This document shows, one piece after another, positions 8,212 through 16,591 of a stretch of DNA of 33,263 nt. A program made the translations under genes and the position numbers. Under the pieces are notes generated by a model. It made no database searches. It saw nothing but the letters and a program-made list of their open reading frames with translations, and had not been told where the DNA came from. The DNA comes from Pelatocladus maniniholoensis HA4357-MV3 (GTDB lineage: Bacteria > Cyanobacteriota > Cyanobacteriia > Cyanobacteriales > Nostocaceae): assembly GCA_019359115.1 (NCBI GenBank), contig JAHHHW010000139.1, positions 1-33,263 on the forward strand, given 5' to 3'. Positions within the stretch are counted from its first letter, which is position 1. The number at the start of each line of letters is the position of its first letter.

Positions 8212-9246
8212 CTAATCTTGTAACTGACAGAGTAATAAACCAAACAACTGGTTTTCGTCAGTCCATACTTTCTGCGGTACTAAACCTTTGGCTTTTAGTT
8301 CTTGTTGGATGCGGTTGAGATCGAATTTGCGAGAAATTTCGGTATGGATGGTTTCACCTGCTTCAAAATCAATATTGAATTTGAGAGTGCGTAATTCAAC
8401 AGTTTGCGATCGCTTACTTTTGAGATGCATCTCAATTTGATGTTCAAGTTCGTTATAAAATGCCCAGTGTTCAAATTGCCTAGTATCAAAGTTACCCTGA
8501 AAACGCCAGTTGAGATGCTCTAACATATTCAAGTTAAACGCTGCTGTTACTCCTTGATTGTCGTTATAAGCAGCTTCCAAAATATGTTTTGGTTTTTGTA
8601 AGTCTACCCCCAATAAAAAATACTCTCCTACTTGCAGAGCAGCCTTGACTTGTGATAAAAACACATCATACTCTCGTGGATTCAAATTACCCAAAGTGCT
8701 ACCAATAAAACAAATCATCCGATTGGGTAATTCTTTAGGCTCAATTTCAGAAAGAGCTAATTCGTAGGTTCCTGCCAATGCATAAACTTGTAGTGAGGGA
8801 TAATCTGCTAGTAGCGACAGCGCACTACTTTCGAGCATACCTGCGCTGACATCAATTGGTAGATAATGCAGAGGTAATCCTTGTTTGTAGTAAGCATCTA
8901 GTAATATCCTAGTCTTTGTAGAACTGCCACTACCTAGTTCAACTATTTCACAAGCACCTGTGATTTCCGCAATTTCACTAGCACAAATTTGCAAAATTTT
9001 TGTCTCTGTACGTGTGAGGTAATACTCTGGTAACTCACAGATCTGCTCAAATAATTCCGAACCACGATCATCATAGAAATATCGCGGTGGCAGAGTTTTT
9101 GGTCTTTGAGTTAATCCCTTAATGACATCATTTCCAGCATTAGTAGAAATAACCAAACTTGGTTCTAGTAAACGCTGTATTTGTAAGCGTTCTTCAATGT
9201 TATTTTGAGAACTAGGATTACTACTGGCAGATTTGAATACTGTCAT
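8212..9246 (-). CDS. egtD: L-histidine N(alpha)-methyltransferase EgtD
   Basis: 344 residues, slightly longer than mycobacterial EgtD. It methylates histidine three times with S-adenosylmethionine to give hercynine, the first step of ergothioneine synthesis, in the cytosol. Seen: RYFYDDRGSELFEQICELPEYYLTRTE (residues 55-81), typical of the histidine-binding domain, and the SAM loop IVELGSGSSTKT (101-112). Later come IGSTLGNLNP and the C-terminal IHTEISRKF block. The start ATG 9246 follows a strong GGAGGAA. egtB, the next pathway gene, is not in the window; mutS2 lies upstream, so the pathway genes are dispersed or a different route is used. Confidence 0.93.
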   Translation of the reverse strand: MTVFKSASSNPSSQNNIEERLQIQRLLEPSLVISTNAGNDVIKGLTQRPKTLPPRYFYDDRGSELFEQICELPEYYLTRTETKILQICASEIAEITGACEIVELGSGSSTKTRILLDAYYKQGLPLHYLPIDVSAGMLESSALSLLADYPSLQVYALAGTYELALSEIEPKELPNRMICFIGSTLGNLNPREYDVFLSQVKAALQVGEYFLLGVDLQKPKHILEAAYNDNQGVTAAFNLNMLEHLNWRFQGNFDTRQFEHWAFYNELEHQIEMHLKSKRSQTVELRTLKFNIDFEAGETIHTEISRKFDLNRIQQELKAKGLVPQKVWTDENQLFGLLLCQLQD

Positions 9247-9506
9247 TGTTCCTCCATTGCTTGGTTTGATCGGACGCTTTTAGTTGCGAACCCAAAACCT
9301 TTGTTAGTGAAACATGAAGAGATACCTAATGACATCAAGCCTTAGCTAGATTGACTGAGTTTAGTTCGCGTGTTGGCTACTGTGCGTTCGCTCAATTTTG
9401 CTCCGATAATTTAATTAAGCCTTTGTTCAAAAATAAACATTAGAGACGCAATGAATTGTGTCTCTAATAAATTTATGTACTAAATTATACAAACCTGTTA
9501 AGCATT

Positions 9507-12011
9507 TTAGCTTACATACGCAACAGTTACACCAGTACCACCATCTGATTGTTCTGCTGGTTCGTAACGACTAACTCTGGGGTGTTGCTGCAAAAAGACG
9601 TGAACACCTTGGCGCAGTTTACCAGTACCGTGTCCATGAATAATCCAGATTGGTCCTGTTGCTTCAGAAATTGCTTTGTCTAAAATAGGTTCCGCATCTG
9701 CAACCCTACGTCCGCGTATATCTACCGTATTTTTGGATGTACGAATTGCTGGGGTTGGTTGGATTGGAGTAACTGGTGTTGCTACTGGGGCTGGTTTTGC
9801 TTTCGTTAATGGTTCAGCTTTTTTACCATCCAGAGATTCCACATCTTCAAGTTTGACTGTCATTTTCATAATTCCAAAGCGGACGGTTAACTCACCATCG
9901 TCATTGGGTGGAGTCAAGACTTCTGCTGTTTGCCCTAATTTGGGAATACGGATGCGATCGCCTTCTTTGGGAATATATCTTTGTTTCGGTTTTGGTGGTG
10001 GTTGGGGTATAAATTTTTCGGCTATTTGATGCAAAGTCTTTGTGGCTTGCTGGGCGTCTTGGGCAGTGGGTGTACCTTGCTGCAAGCGGCGAATTACTTG
10101 AGCAATTTCACTTTTAGCTTGAGCGATCGCCTGCTGGACTGCAACTTCTTGAGAAGCACGCAAACTTTGTTCTCTTTCCTGTAAATTTGCGGCTTTTGCG
10201 GAGACCTCTTTGTATAAACGTTCAGCTTGCTGCAACAAATCTTGTGCTTGTGCTGCTTTGGTTTCTTGACGGCGACGTTGTGCTTCTAATCCGGCAATTA
10301 CCTGGTTAACTTCGTCTGTTGAACCTCCTAGATTAGTTTTTGCCTGTTCGACAACTTCTGCTTTTAGCCCCAAGCGTTGGGCAATTGCCAAAGCATTAGA
10401 ACGCCCAGGAATTCCCCATAATAGACGATAAGTAGGCGAAAGGGTGGCTTCATCAAACTCTACTGAGGCATTTTCAAAGCGTTCATCTTGGTATTTCAAG
10501 GCTTTAAGTTCGCCAAAGTGAGTAGTTGCCATAGTTAATTGTGCATGATCTGCCAGATAGCGTAATAAGGCGATCGCTAAGGCACTACCTTCTACTGGAT
10601 CTGTACCTGCACCAACTTCATCGAGGAGGATTAGGGATTGGGGATGAGGAATCCCAATCTCCGTTTTCCGATCTCCGTTTTCCGTTTTCCGTTCCCCAAT
10701 CTCTGATCCCCGTACTCTGTGAGAAGCCGCTTGCGCGTCTACGCGTAGCGTCTCCTCTGGAGAATCCCTAATCCCCAATTCTCCCAAAATCCTACTAATG
10801 CGGCGAATATGCCCAGAAAAAGTAGATAAATTCTGTTGTAGAGATTGTTCGTCGCCAATATCTGCTAATATCTGGTCAAACCAAGGTAATTCTACTGGTT
10901 CACGGGCAGGAACAAATAAACCAACTTTTGCCATCAAGGCTGCTAAACCCAAAGTTTTTAAAGTAACTGTTTTACCACCTGTATTTGGTCCGGTAATTGT
11001 TACTACTTTAATTTCTGGCTGAATCAGTAAATCTACAGGAACTACTGTTGATCCTTGTTCGTGTTGTTGTTGCCATATCAACAATGGATGACGTAATTGT
11101 CGTAAGGTGATGTACTCATTTTCTTGCCGATTGATAAAACGGGGTGGGTTAGCTTGTAGCCATAAACTATAGCGTGCCTTGGCAGTTGCTAAATCTAATG
11201 TAGTGGCGATCGCAAGTAATTTTTCCAAATCAGGTTTTACTTCTGCCACTTGTTGTGTTAAAGCACGACGAATAGCTTCTTCTTCCGCCTGTTCTCTTCT
11301 AACTAACTGTCGCAGTTGATTACCCAAGGGAACAATGGAATTTGGCTCTATATATAGCGTTGCTCCGCTAGCAGAGGTATCGTGAACTATGCCAGGAATC
11401 GCATCTTTTTGAGGCGCCTTTACAGGAATCACATAGCGATCGCTCCGTTGAGTAATTAGCTGTTCCTGAACTGCGTTAGACTTTACTTGTATAATATTTT
11501 GTAGTTTTTGAGTAATCTGGTTACGTAACTTACGTAATTCTATACGGATGTCAGCAAGTTTTTGACTAGCGCGATCGCTTACTTGTCCACGTTCGTCAAT
11601 ACAACGATGAATTTCCTGTTCTAGTTCTGGATAAGTTCTTAAATCAGCAACCAATTCGATGAGAATGGGCAAATCTGGCTGATTATCGATCACACGACGT
11701 AGATTTCTACTTCCCGCAAGTGTGGTAGCAATAGCCAGCAGTTCATCACCTGCTAGAACTCCTTGTAATTCTGCCCTTTCGAGAGAATCACCAATATCTT
11801 GAATTCCTTCAAATGAAAGTCCTGTAGTGAGGCGACTTTCGAGTTGATAGACTTCTTTAGTTTGGGTCAACAAATACTCACTTTCAACTTGAGAGTCAGG
11901 TGGCGTCAAATCACGCGCTGCGATCGCCCCAAGTTTCGTAGCCGCAAAAGTGGATAGATGCTGGCAGAGGCGATGCCATTCGAGTAGTTCTAGAGTTTCA
12001 GATTGAATCAA
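9507..12011 (-). CDS. mutS2: Endonuclease MutS2 with a repeat-derived insertion
   Basis: 834 residues. MutS2 is a MutS-like ATPase with a C-terminal Smr nuclease domain. It restrains recombination, and in some bacteria acts on collided ribosomes. Seen: Walker A GPNTGGKTVTLKTLG (about 339-353), Walker B LILLDEVGAGTDPVEG (about 458), a long Gln/Ala/Glu-rich coiled coil (about 560-680), and the Smr domain VDIRGRR...IIHGHGTGKLRQG (about 755-834). Between RRISRILGEL and Walker B lie about 45-50 unusual residues (GERKTENGDRKTE) encoded by intergenic-type repeats at 10630-10780, kept in frame. The start is TTG 12011, giving the family N-terminus MIQSETLELLEW. It is divergent from guaB3. Confidence 0.96.
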   Translation of the reverse strand: MIQSETLELLEWHRLCQHLSTFAATKLGAIAARDLTPPDSQVESEYLLTQTKEVYQLESRLTTGLSFEGIQDIGDSLERAELQGVLAGDELLAIATTLAGSRNLRRVIDNQPDLPILIELVADLRTYPELEQEIHRCIDERGQVSDRASQKLADIRIELRKLRNQITQKLQNIIQVKSNAVQEQLITQRSDRYVIPVKAPQKDAIPGIVHDTSASGATLYIEPNSIVPLGNQLRQLVRREQAEEEAIRRALTQQVAEVKPDLEKLLAIATTLDLATAKARYSLWLQANPPRFINRQENEYITLRQLRHPLLIWQQQHEQGSTVVPVDLLIQPEIKVVTITGPNTGGKTVTLKTLGLAALMAKVGLFVPAREPVELPWFDQILADIGDEQSLQQNLSTFSGHIRRISRILGELGIRDSPEETLRVDAQAASHRVRGSEIGERKTENGDRKTEIGIPHPQSLILLDEVGAGTDPVEGSALAIALLRYLADHAQLTMATTHFGELKALKYQDERFENASVEFDEATLSPTYRLLWGIPGRSNALAIAQRLGLKAEVVEQAKTNLGGSTDEVNQVIAGLEAQRRRQETKAAQAQDLLQQAERLYKEVSAKAANLQEREQSLRASQEVAVQQAIAQAKSEIAQVIRRLQQGTPTAQDAQQATKTLHQIAEKFIPQPPPKPKQRYIPKEGDRIRIPKLGQTAEVLTPPNDDGELTVRFGIMKMTVKLEDVESLDGKKAEPLTKAKPAPVATPVTPIQPTPAIRTSKNTVDIRGRRVADAEPILDKAISEATGPIWIIHGHGTGKLRQGVHVFLQQHPRVSRYEPAEQSDGGTGVTVAYVS
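10630..10780. repeat. Compound interspersed repeat inserted in frame in mutS2
   Basis: On the plus strand this reads GATTGGGGATGAGGAATCCC, several tandem copies of CCGTTTTC/CCGATCTC, then GAGAAGCCGCTTGCGCGTCT (10721-10740) continuing ACGCGTAGCGTCTCC, then CCCTAATCCCCAATT. The ends are imperfect inverted repeats (GGATTAGGGATTGGGG against CCCTAATCCCCAATTC). The same GAAGCCGCTTGCGCGTCT core recurs outside genes at 20073. The whole piece is open in the mutS2 frame. Confidence 0.75.
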
Positions 12012-12039
12012 GGCTTTATATATTTAGTGTCTTGAAAAT

Positions 12040-12075
12040 GGGTGTGGGGGTGTAAGGGTGTAGGGGTGTAGGAGG
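12040..12075. repeat. G-rich GGTGTA short tandem repeats
   Basis: GGG-TGT-GGGGG-TGTAA-GGG-TGTA-GGGG-TGTA-GG. Four G-runs with 3-5 nt spacers meet the usual G-quadruplex pattern. It lies 29 bp upstream of the mutS2 start. The 12012-12573 gap holds no ORF: this array, an inverted partner at 12329-12391 and AT-rich DNA are all I see. Confidence 0.7.
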
Positions 12076-12328
12076 AGTCATATTTTCATCCCCTGGTTGT
12101 GTGATTTATCATCTGATTGTCTAATTTCTATATTTGATTAATATCTGATTTGAATAATGTGAAATTTATCGTAGCAATATCAATCCCTTCATGGGTCACT
12201 CTCAATGGGTGAAATTTCCGTATTGGTCAAAAGTCAATAAATACAGGTGTAGGAAGATTTTGTAGCTATGGGGTAAAATTTCCTGGGTATTTCAAAGATA
12301 TGAATGTAAGAAAAATTTTTGTTTTTTC

Positions 12329-12391
12329 TTACACTCTCACACCCTTACATCCTTACAATCTTACACCCTCATATCCTTACACCCTTACACG
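12329..12391. repeat. TTACACCC/TTACATCC short tandem repeats, inverted partner of 12040-12075
   Basis: About eight units of 7-9 nt (TTACACTC, ACACCC, TTACATCC, TTACAATC, TTACACCC, TATCC, TTACACCC, TTACACGC). These are the reverse complement of the GGGTGTAA units on the other side of the mutS2/guaB3 intergenic region. The two arrays could pair as a large imperfect cruciform. Confidence 0.7.
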
Positions 12392-12573
12392 CTCATTAAC
12401 TAACACCAACCTTAAGTAAAAAAAGATGCAGAAACTGATTTATTCAGCCTTGTTGTTTATTTGGATTCTTGTTGGCACTTTTTGTAACATTGGATAGTTT
12501 CTTAAAAAAAATCGCTGCAAATCTTCTCACAATTTGATACCCTAGCTTAAACAGATTTGGGAACATTAATAGC

Positions 12574-13737
12574 GTGGAAACTCAAATTGGGCGGGGGAAA
12601 ACAGCTCGTAGGGCTTACGGCATAGATGAAATAGCTTTAGTACCTGGCAACAGGACGCTAGATCCGAGTTTAGCAGACACCAAATGGCGTATTGGTAATA
12701 TTGAGCGAGAAATCCCAATTATTGCCAGCGCCATGGATAGTGTGGTAGACGTTCGCATGGCCGTACTTCTGTCAAATTTAGGAGCATTGGGTGTGTTGAA
12801 TTTAGAAGGAATTCAAACCCGTTATGCTGATCCAGAACCGATTTTAGACAAAATAGCTTCGGTAGGCAAAGAAGAATTTGTTTCCTTGATGCAACAACTT
12901 TATGCTGAATCCATTAAACCAGAATTAATTGAACAAAGAATTAAAGAAATTAAACAACAAGGCGGTATTGCAGCAGTTAGTGCGACTCCCGCAGGAGCTA
13001 GTAAATATGGTGCAGTAGTAGCAAAAGCAGGGGCAGATTTATTTTTTGTGCAAGCAACAGTTGTTTCCACATCACATCTGTCCCCAGAATCTATAGTACC
13101 TCTTGACTTGGCTCAATTTTGTCGAGAAATGCCCATACCTGTGATTTTGGGTAATTGTGTGACTTATGAAGTAACACTGGACTTAATGAAAGCAGGGGCC
13201 GCTGCGGTTCTTGTCGGTATTGGTCCTGGTGCTGCTTGTACTTCCCGTGGTGTGTTGGGAGTGGGTATACCACAAGCAACCGCGATCGCAGACTGTGCAG
13301 CCGCTCGTGAAGAATATTATCAACAAACAGGTAAATATATTCCAGTAATTGCCGATGGTGGTTTAATCACTGGGGGTGACATCTGTAAGTGCATTGCTTG
13401 TGGCGCGGATGGAGTCATGATTGGTTCTCCTTTTGCAAGGGCTGCTGAAGCACCAGGAGGTGGTTATCACTGGGGTATGGCAACTCCCAGCCCTGTTTTA
13501 CCTCGTGGAACACGGATTCGTGTAGCGACAACTGGTACTTTAGAACAAATTCTTGTTGGTCCAGCTCAGCTAGATGATGGTACTCATAATCTTTTGGGAG
13601 CCTTAAAAACTAGTATGGGAACATTAGGAGCCAAAAATCTCAAAGAAATGCAGCAAGTCGAAGTTGTGATTGCTCCTTCTTTATTAACTGAAGGTAAAGT
13701 ATATCAAAAAGCTCAACAATTAGGTATGGGCAAATAA
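12574..13737 (+). CDS. guaB3: GuaB3 family IMP dehydrogenase-related protein (GMP reductase-type)
   Basis: 387 residues, a TIM barrel of the IMPDH/GMPR superfamily without the CBS domains of GuaB. Published work on the Synechocystis homologue, as I recall it, assigns GMP reductase activity (GMP to IMP, NADPH) rather than IMP dehydrogenase. Seen: [15 protein letters not shown], the phosphate/catalytic loop [11 protein letters not shown] with Cys222, [12 protein letters not shown], and [26 protein letters not shown]. The start is GTG 12574, giving [19 protein letters not shown], the usual family N-terminus. The order guaB3 - Yfr1 - trxA is conserved among cyanobacteria. Confidence 0.92.
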   Translation: METQIGRGKTARRAYGIDEIALVPGNRTLDPSLADTKWRIGNIEREIPIIASAMDSVVDVRMAVLLSNLGALGVLNLEGIQTRYADPEPILDKIASVGKEEFVSLMQQLYAESIKPELIEQRIKEIKQQGGIAAVSATPAGASKYGAVVAKAGADLFFVQATVVSTSHLSPESIVPLDLAQFCREMPIPVILGNCVTYEVTLDLMKAGAAAVLVGIGPGAACTSRGVLGVGIPQATAIADCAAAREEYYQQTGKYIPVIADGGLITGGDICKCIACGADGVMIGSPFARAAEAPGGGYHWGMATPSPVLPRGTRIRVATTGTLEQILVGPAQLDDGTHNLLGALKTSMGTLGAKNLKEMQQVEVVIAPSLLTEGKVYQKAQQLGMGK

Positions 13738-13852
13738 GACAAGTTAAGTAGTTAGTTGTTAGTTGGGGATGTGCTTGGAGTTTGGTGAGTAACTATAAAA
13801 AATAACTACTTACCACTAACTGCTAACAAACAACCAACTGACTATAAAAAAA

Positions 13853-13885
13853 TTTTTCCAGACTCTTAAACATTTCCTGGAAAAA
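13853..13885 (+). terminator. Hairpin downstream of guaB3
   Basis: TTTTTCCAG (13853-13861) pairs with CTGGAAAAA (13877-13885) around a 15-nt loop. Just upstream (13750-13835) are inverted GTTAGTT/AACTAAC heptamer copies. Either may end the guaB3 transcript before the small RNA gene. Confidence 0.45.
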
Positions 13886-13911
13886 TCACATATGTCGCCT
13901 ACAATAGAAAT

Positions 13912-13987
13912 AGCGGAGACGCATGTTTCCGTTCACTCCTCACACCACACTCCGCCCGGACTACTGTTCGGGCGGTTCCTTTTGTTT
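13912..13987 (+). ncRNA. yfr1: Yfr1 small regulatory RNA
   Basis: Yfr1 is a short abundant cyanobacterial sRNA that base-pairs with mRNAs, including outer-membrane porin mRNAs, through an unpaired core. Seen: the exact conserved core ACTCCTCACAC at 13935-13945. It is flanked by a 5' stem-loop CGGAGAC-GCAT-GTTTCCG (13914... to 13931, with one G-T) and a 3' terminator stem CCGCCCG (13952-13958) / CGGGCGG (13969-13975) followed by a T-rich tail. A -10-like TACAAT at 13900-13905 puts the 5' end near 13912. Its position between guaB3 and trxA is the classic location. The exact ends are estimates. Confidence 0.93.
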
Positions 13988-14211
13988 ATGAAAAAAGCAA
14001 AAACCATATACTTTTTATCAAAACCAGAGATCCGATTACAGAGAAACGGGTAAGAGAAAATAAAAATCCTTTAATCTTTCCCTAATTCTTAGAAAAATAA
14101 CTTTTGCAAAAGATATCATATACAAATCTATCTGTGTCAACTCCAAGCAGTGCTTTTTGCTATGGTAGAATTTCAGCACGATCAAAAATATATAGACAAA
14201 GGTTTGTAGCC

Positions 14212-14535
14212 ATGTCAGCAGCCGCACAAGTTACCGACTCCACTTTTAAGCAGGAAGTATTAGACAGCGAAGTTCCTGTTTTGGTTGACTTTTGGGCACC
14301 CTGGTGCGGTCCTTGCCGGATGGTAGCCCCAGTAGTAGAAGAAATAGCAGCTCAATATGAAGGTCAACTCAAGGTAGTTAAGGTCAATACCGATGAGAAT
14401 CCTAATGTTGCTAGTCAGTACGGTATCCGCAGCATTCCCACATTGATGATTTTTAAGGGTGGACAAAAAGTTGATATGGTAGTAGGCGCTGTACCAAAAA
14501 CTACACTAGCTAATACTTTGGAAAAATATCTTTAA
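14212..14535 (+). CDS. trxA: Thioredoxin TrxA (m-type)
   Basis: 107 residues. A general thiol-disulfide reductant reduced by ferredoxin- or NADPH-thioredoxin reductase; it regulates carbon-fixation enzymes and supplies electrons to peroxiredoxins. Seen: [10 protein letters not shown] with the redox pair Cys32/Cys35, the cis-Pro loop RSIPTLMIF, and the C-terminal helix [14 protein letters not shown] 14212 ([12 protein letters not shown]) is the family start; the open frame extends 36 codons upstream without thioredoxin sequence. It has its own terminator at 14558 and lies 225 bp downstream of Yfr1, so it is probably transcribed separately. Confidence 0.97.
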   Translation: MSAAAQVTDSTFKQEVLDSEVPVLVDFWAPWCGPCRMVAPVVEEIAAQYEGQLKVVKVNTDENPNVASQYGIRSIPTLMIFKGGQKVDMVVGAVPKTTLANTLEKYL

Positions 14536-14557
14536 AGTTTTTGTTCCTGCAAATACG

Positions 14558-14580
14558 TTTGGAGTGAAAAACACTCCAAA
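14558..14580 (+). terminator. trxA terminator hairpin
   Basis: TTTGGAGTG (14558-14566), loop AAAAA, CACTCCAAA (14572-14580): a perfect 9-bp stem 23 bp after the trxA stop. Confidence 0.75.
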
Positions 14581-14909
14581 AATATCTTAAAATATTTGCC
14601 AGTGAAAATAAAGGAATACTGACCTTGGTTTCCTAAGTCTAATATTTTTCCAACTATGTAGTTTGTACTGTGTTTGACTACTAAACACACAATAGCAATA
14701 AAGCCTACCCTAAAAAAGTCATCTGTGATTCATTTTTCACCCTTTGTTTGTCCCTTCCTCAGTGAAAAAAGCTAGTGCAAAAAGTAAAAACCAAAGCTGT
14801 AAAGCATTTATAGCAATGTTTTAGCTTATTTTTACTGTTGTAGCTCTTTTTGGCACGCTGCACTAGATTCTGTTGTTGCAAAGCAATTTTTGGTTGGCAA
14901 GGAAGTAGT

Positions 14910-14947
14910 AGCGCCTTAGTTTTTATAAACTAGAGGTGCTTTTTTAT
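14910..14947 (+). terminator. Strong intrinsic terminator with no annotated gene upstream
   Basis: AGCGCCTTAGTTT (14910-14922), loop TTAT, AAACTAGAGGTGCT (14927-14940) with one bulged G, then a run of T (14940-14947). It is oriented for plus-strand transcripts. The DNA between the trxA terminator and here (about 330 bp) has no ORF, so this may end an unannotated small RNA or act as a second trxA terminator protecting petM. Confidence 0.75.
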
Positions 14948-15026
14948 TTCAATGAAAGGGTTTTCCAGATAATTTTGGTAGACTTAACCTAATTCAACAA
15001 TTCGTAAAAAAGGAGAATCACAACAA

Positions 15027-15134
15027 ATGGGCGGCGAAATGTTCAATGCAGCTTTACTATCCTTCAGTTTAATTTTTGTCGGCTGGGCTTTAGGTGCGTT
15101 GTTGCTAAAAGTCCAGGGTGCAGAAGAAGAATAA
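15027..15134 (+). CDS. petM: Cytochrome b6-f complex subunit VII PetM
   Basis: 35 residues. PetM is a single-helix small subunit of the cytochrome b6-f complex in the thylakoid membrane, which carries electrons between plastoquinol and plastocyanin/cytochrome c6. Seen: [15 protein letters not shown], then [15 protein letters not shown] and GAEEE. One transmembrane segment (about residues 8-28) is followed by a short acidic tail, as in other cyanobacterial PetM. A strong AGGAG (15011-15015) precedes ATG 15027. A weak CGAGAG/CTCTCG hairpin (15162-15186) follows. It lies 150 bp before ycf39, a frequent pairing. Confidence 0.95.
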   Translation: MGGEMFNAALLSFSLIFVGWALGALLLKVQGAEEE

Positions 15135-15284
15135 TTCTTTTCGGTGAAATCCTTACCAGACCGAGAGGCTTTGCTGTAGTCTCTCGCTCCTGTCATAATG
15201 TTAAAAAAAATGTAAACTTTTGTTTGCTCATCTAATTCTGTTAAGATTTTATTCATAAAAGTTTAAGTTTTGTAAAAAACCCTC

Positions 15285-16268
15285 ATGACATTATTAATTG
15301 TCGGTGCCACTGGCACCTTGGGAAGACAAGTGGCTCGTCGTGCCATCGATGAGGGGTATAAAGTACGTTGTCTTGTCCGGAGTGCTAAGAAAGCCGCATT
15401 TCTCAAAGAGTGGGGTGCGGAACTTGTACCGGGAGACCTGTGCTACCCCCAGACATTAAAAGCTGCACTAGAAGGTGTTACCGCCGTAATTGATGCGGCT
15501 ACATCCCGTCCGACCGATTCATCGAGTATTAAACAAGTGGACTGGGAGGGCAAGGTATCCTTAATTCAAGCGTGTTTAGCAGCAGGTATAGAGCGTTTTA
15601 TATTCTTTTCCATACTGGATGCCGACAAATACGCAGAAGTCCCACTCATGGAAATTAAGCGGTGTACAGAAATTTATTTGGCAGAATCGGGCTTAAATTA
15701 TACCACCTTGCAACTAGCCGGCTTTATGCAGGGCTTGATTGGTCAATATGGAATTCCCATTTTAGAAAATCAGCCAGTTTGGGTAACAGGTGAATCTTCG
15801 CCCATAGCCTACATGGATACTCAAGATATAGCTAAATTTGCTATTCGGGCATTAAGTGTATCAGAAACCGAAAAGCGAACTTTCCCAGTTGTGGGTACTC
15901 GTGCTTGGAGTGCAGAAGAAATAATTAGCTTGTGCGAACGCCTATCAGGCAGAGAAGCTAGAGTAACACGAATGCCAATTAATTTACTGCGTACTGTCCG
16001 CAAAATTCTCCGTTTTTTCCAATGGGGATGGAATGTAGCAGACAGGCTGGCATTTACAGAAGTACTAGCCAGTGGTAGACCTCTCAATGCTTCGATGGAT
16101 GAAGCATACCAAGTTTTTGGCTTTGATTCCAAAGACACCACAACCCTCGAAAGCTACTTGCAAGAGTACTTCAATCGTATTATGAAGAAGCTTAAAGAGC
16201 TAGATTACGAAAAAAATAAAAAGAAAAAAGACAAAAAGACTCCTTTTAAAAAAGTTAATAGTCAATAG
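15285..16268 (+). CDS. ycf39: Photosystem II assembly factor Ycf39 (atypical SDR, NmrA-like)
   Basis: 327 residues. In Synechocystis, Ycf39 binds high-light-inducible proteins and helps deliver chlorophyll to newly made D1 during early photosystem II assembly; the plant homologue is HCF244. Seen: the Rossmann loop GATGTLG (residues 7-13), VRCLVRSAKKAAFL after beta-2, ERFIFFSILDADKY, and AYMDTQDIAKFAIRAL. The classical SDR YxxxK pair is not conserved, as expected for this atypical branch. The Lys-rich C-terminus (EKNKKKKDKKTPFKK) is longer than I expect and may be a local extension. Start ATG 15285. Confidence 0.93.
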   Translation: MTLLIVGATGTLGRQVARRAIDEGYKVRCLVRSAKKAAFLKEWGAELVPGDLCYPQTLKAALEGVTAVIDAATSRPTDSSSIKQVDWEGKVSLIQACLAAGIERFIFFSILDADKYAEVPLMEIKRCTEIYLAESGLNYTTLQLAGFMQGLIGQYGIPILENQPVWVTGESSPIAYMDTQDIAKFAIRALSVSETEKRTFPVVGTRAWSAEEIISLCERLSGREARVTRMPINLLRTVRKILRFFQWGWNVADRLAFTEVLASGRPLNASMDEAYQVFGFDSKDTTTLESYLQEYFNRIMKKLKELDYEKNKKKKDKKTPFKKVNSQ

Positions 16269-16320
16269 TTAAAAGTCAACACTCAAGAGTCATTCGATTT
16301 TAGATTTTGGATTACTCTTC

Positions 16321-16393
16321 CTTGAAGCCGCTTATCTTCGGTAGGCGCGTAGCAACTTCACAGAAGTAGCCACTCCGCATCTACGCGTCTGTG
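16321..16393. repeat. Interspersed GAAGCCGCTT...CTACGCGTCT repeat
   Basis: TTGAAGCCGCTTATCTTCGG, then GTAGGCGCGTAGC, AACTTCACAGAAGTAGCC, and CATCTACGCGTCTGTGG. This is a diverged, expanded copy of the repeat core found inside mutS2 (10722) and at 20073. It is intergenic here and non-coding. Confidence 0.6.
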
Positions 16394-16473
16394 GATTTTG
16401 GATTAGCTCCACAGATAAATCTGCTTGCTCTGTAACATCTTAATAAGTATCAGTCAAAAGCTATTAACAAAGA

Positions 16474-16522
16474 ACCAATGACCAATAACCAATGACTAAT
16501 GACCAATGACCAATGACTAATG
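16474..16522. repeat. Heptamer array ACCAATG/ACTAATG (7 units)
   Basis: Seven consecutive 7-nt units: ACCAATG, ACCAATA, ACCAATG, ACTAATG, ACCAATG, ACCAATG, ACTAATG. It ends about 70 bp before nadK. The same heptamer forms the array at 18558. Confidence 0.85.
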
Positions 16523-16591
16523 ACTAAATTGACCAAAGTATGTCACGATTAACATAATAAAGAGCAGCGCCTAAAGATTGGATATTTGAGT

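Noticed and set aside
9247-9506. Search for egtB or an RNA gene between egtD and mutS2
   Set aside because: No open frame or stable hairpin beyond short AT-rich pairing was seen.
9676-11022. Plus-strand open frames opposite mutS2
   Set aside because: They mirror codon structure of the real gene and have no plausible products.
14104-14211. 36-codon N-terminal extension of thioredoxin
   Set aside because: It could look like a targeting peptide, but the sequence is promoter-like and family members start at MSAAAQ.
16474-16522. Heptamer array considered as a CRISPR-like array
   Set aside because: Units are 7 nt and contiguous, without spacers; it is a short tandem repeat.
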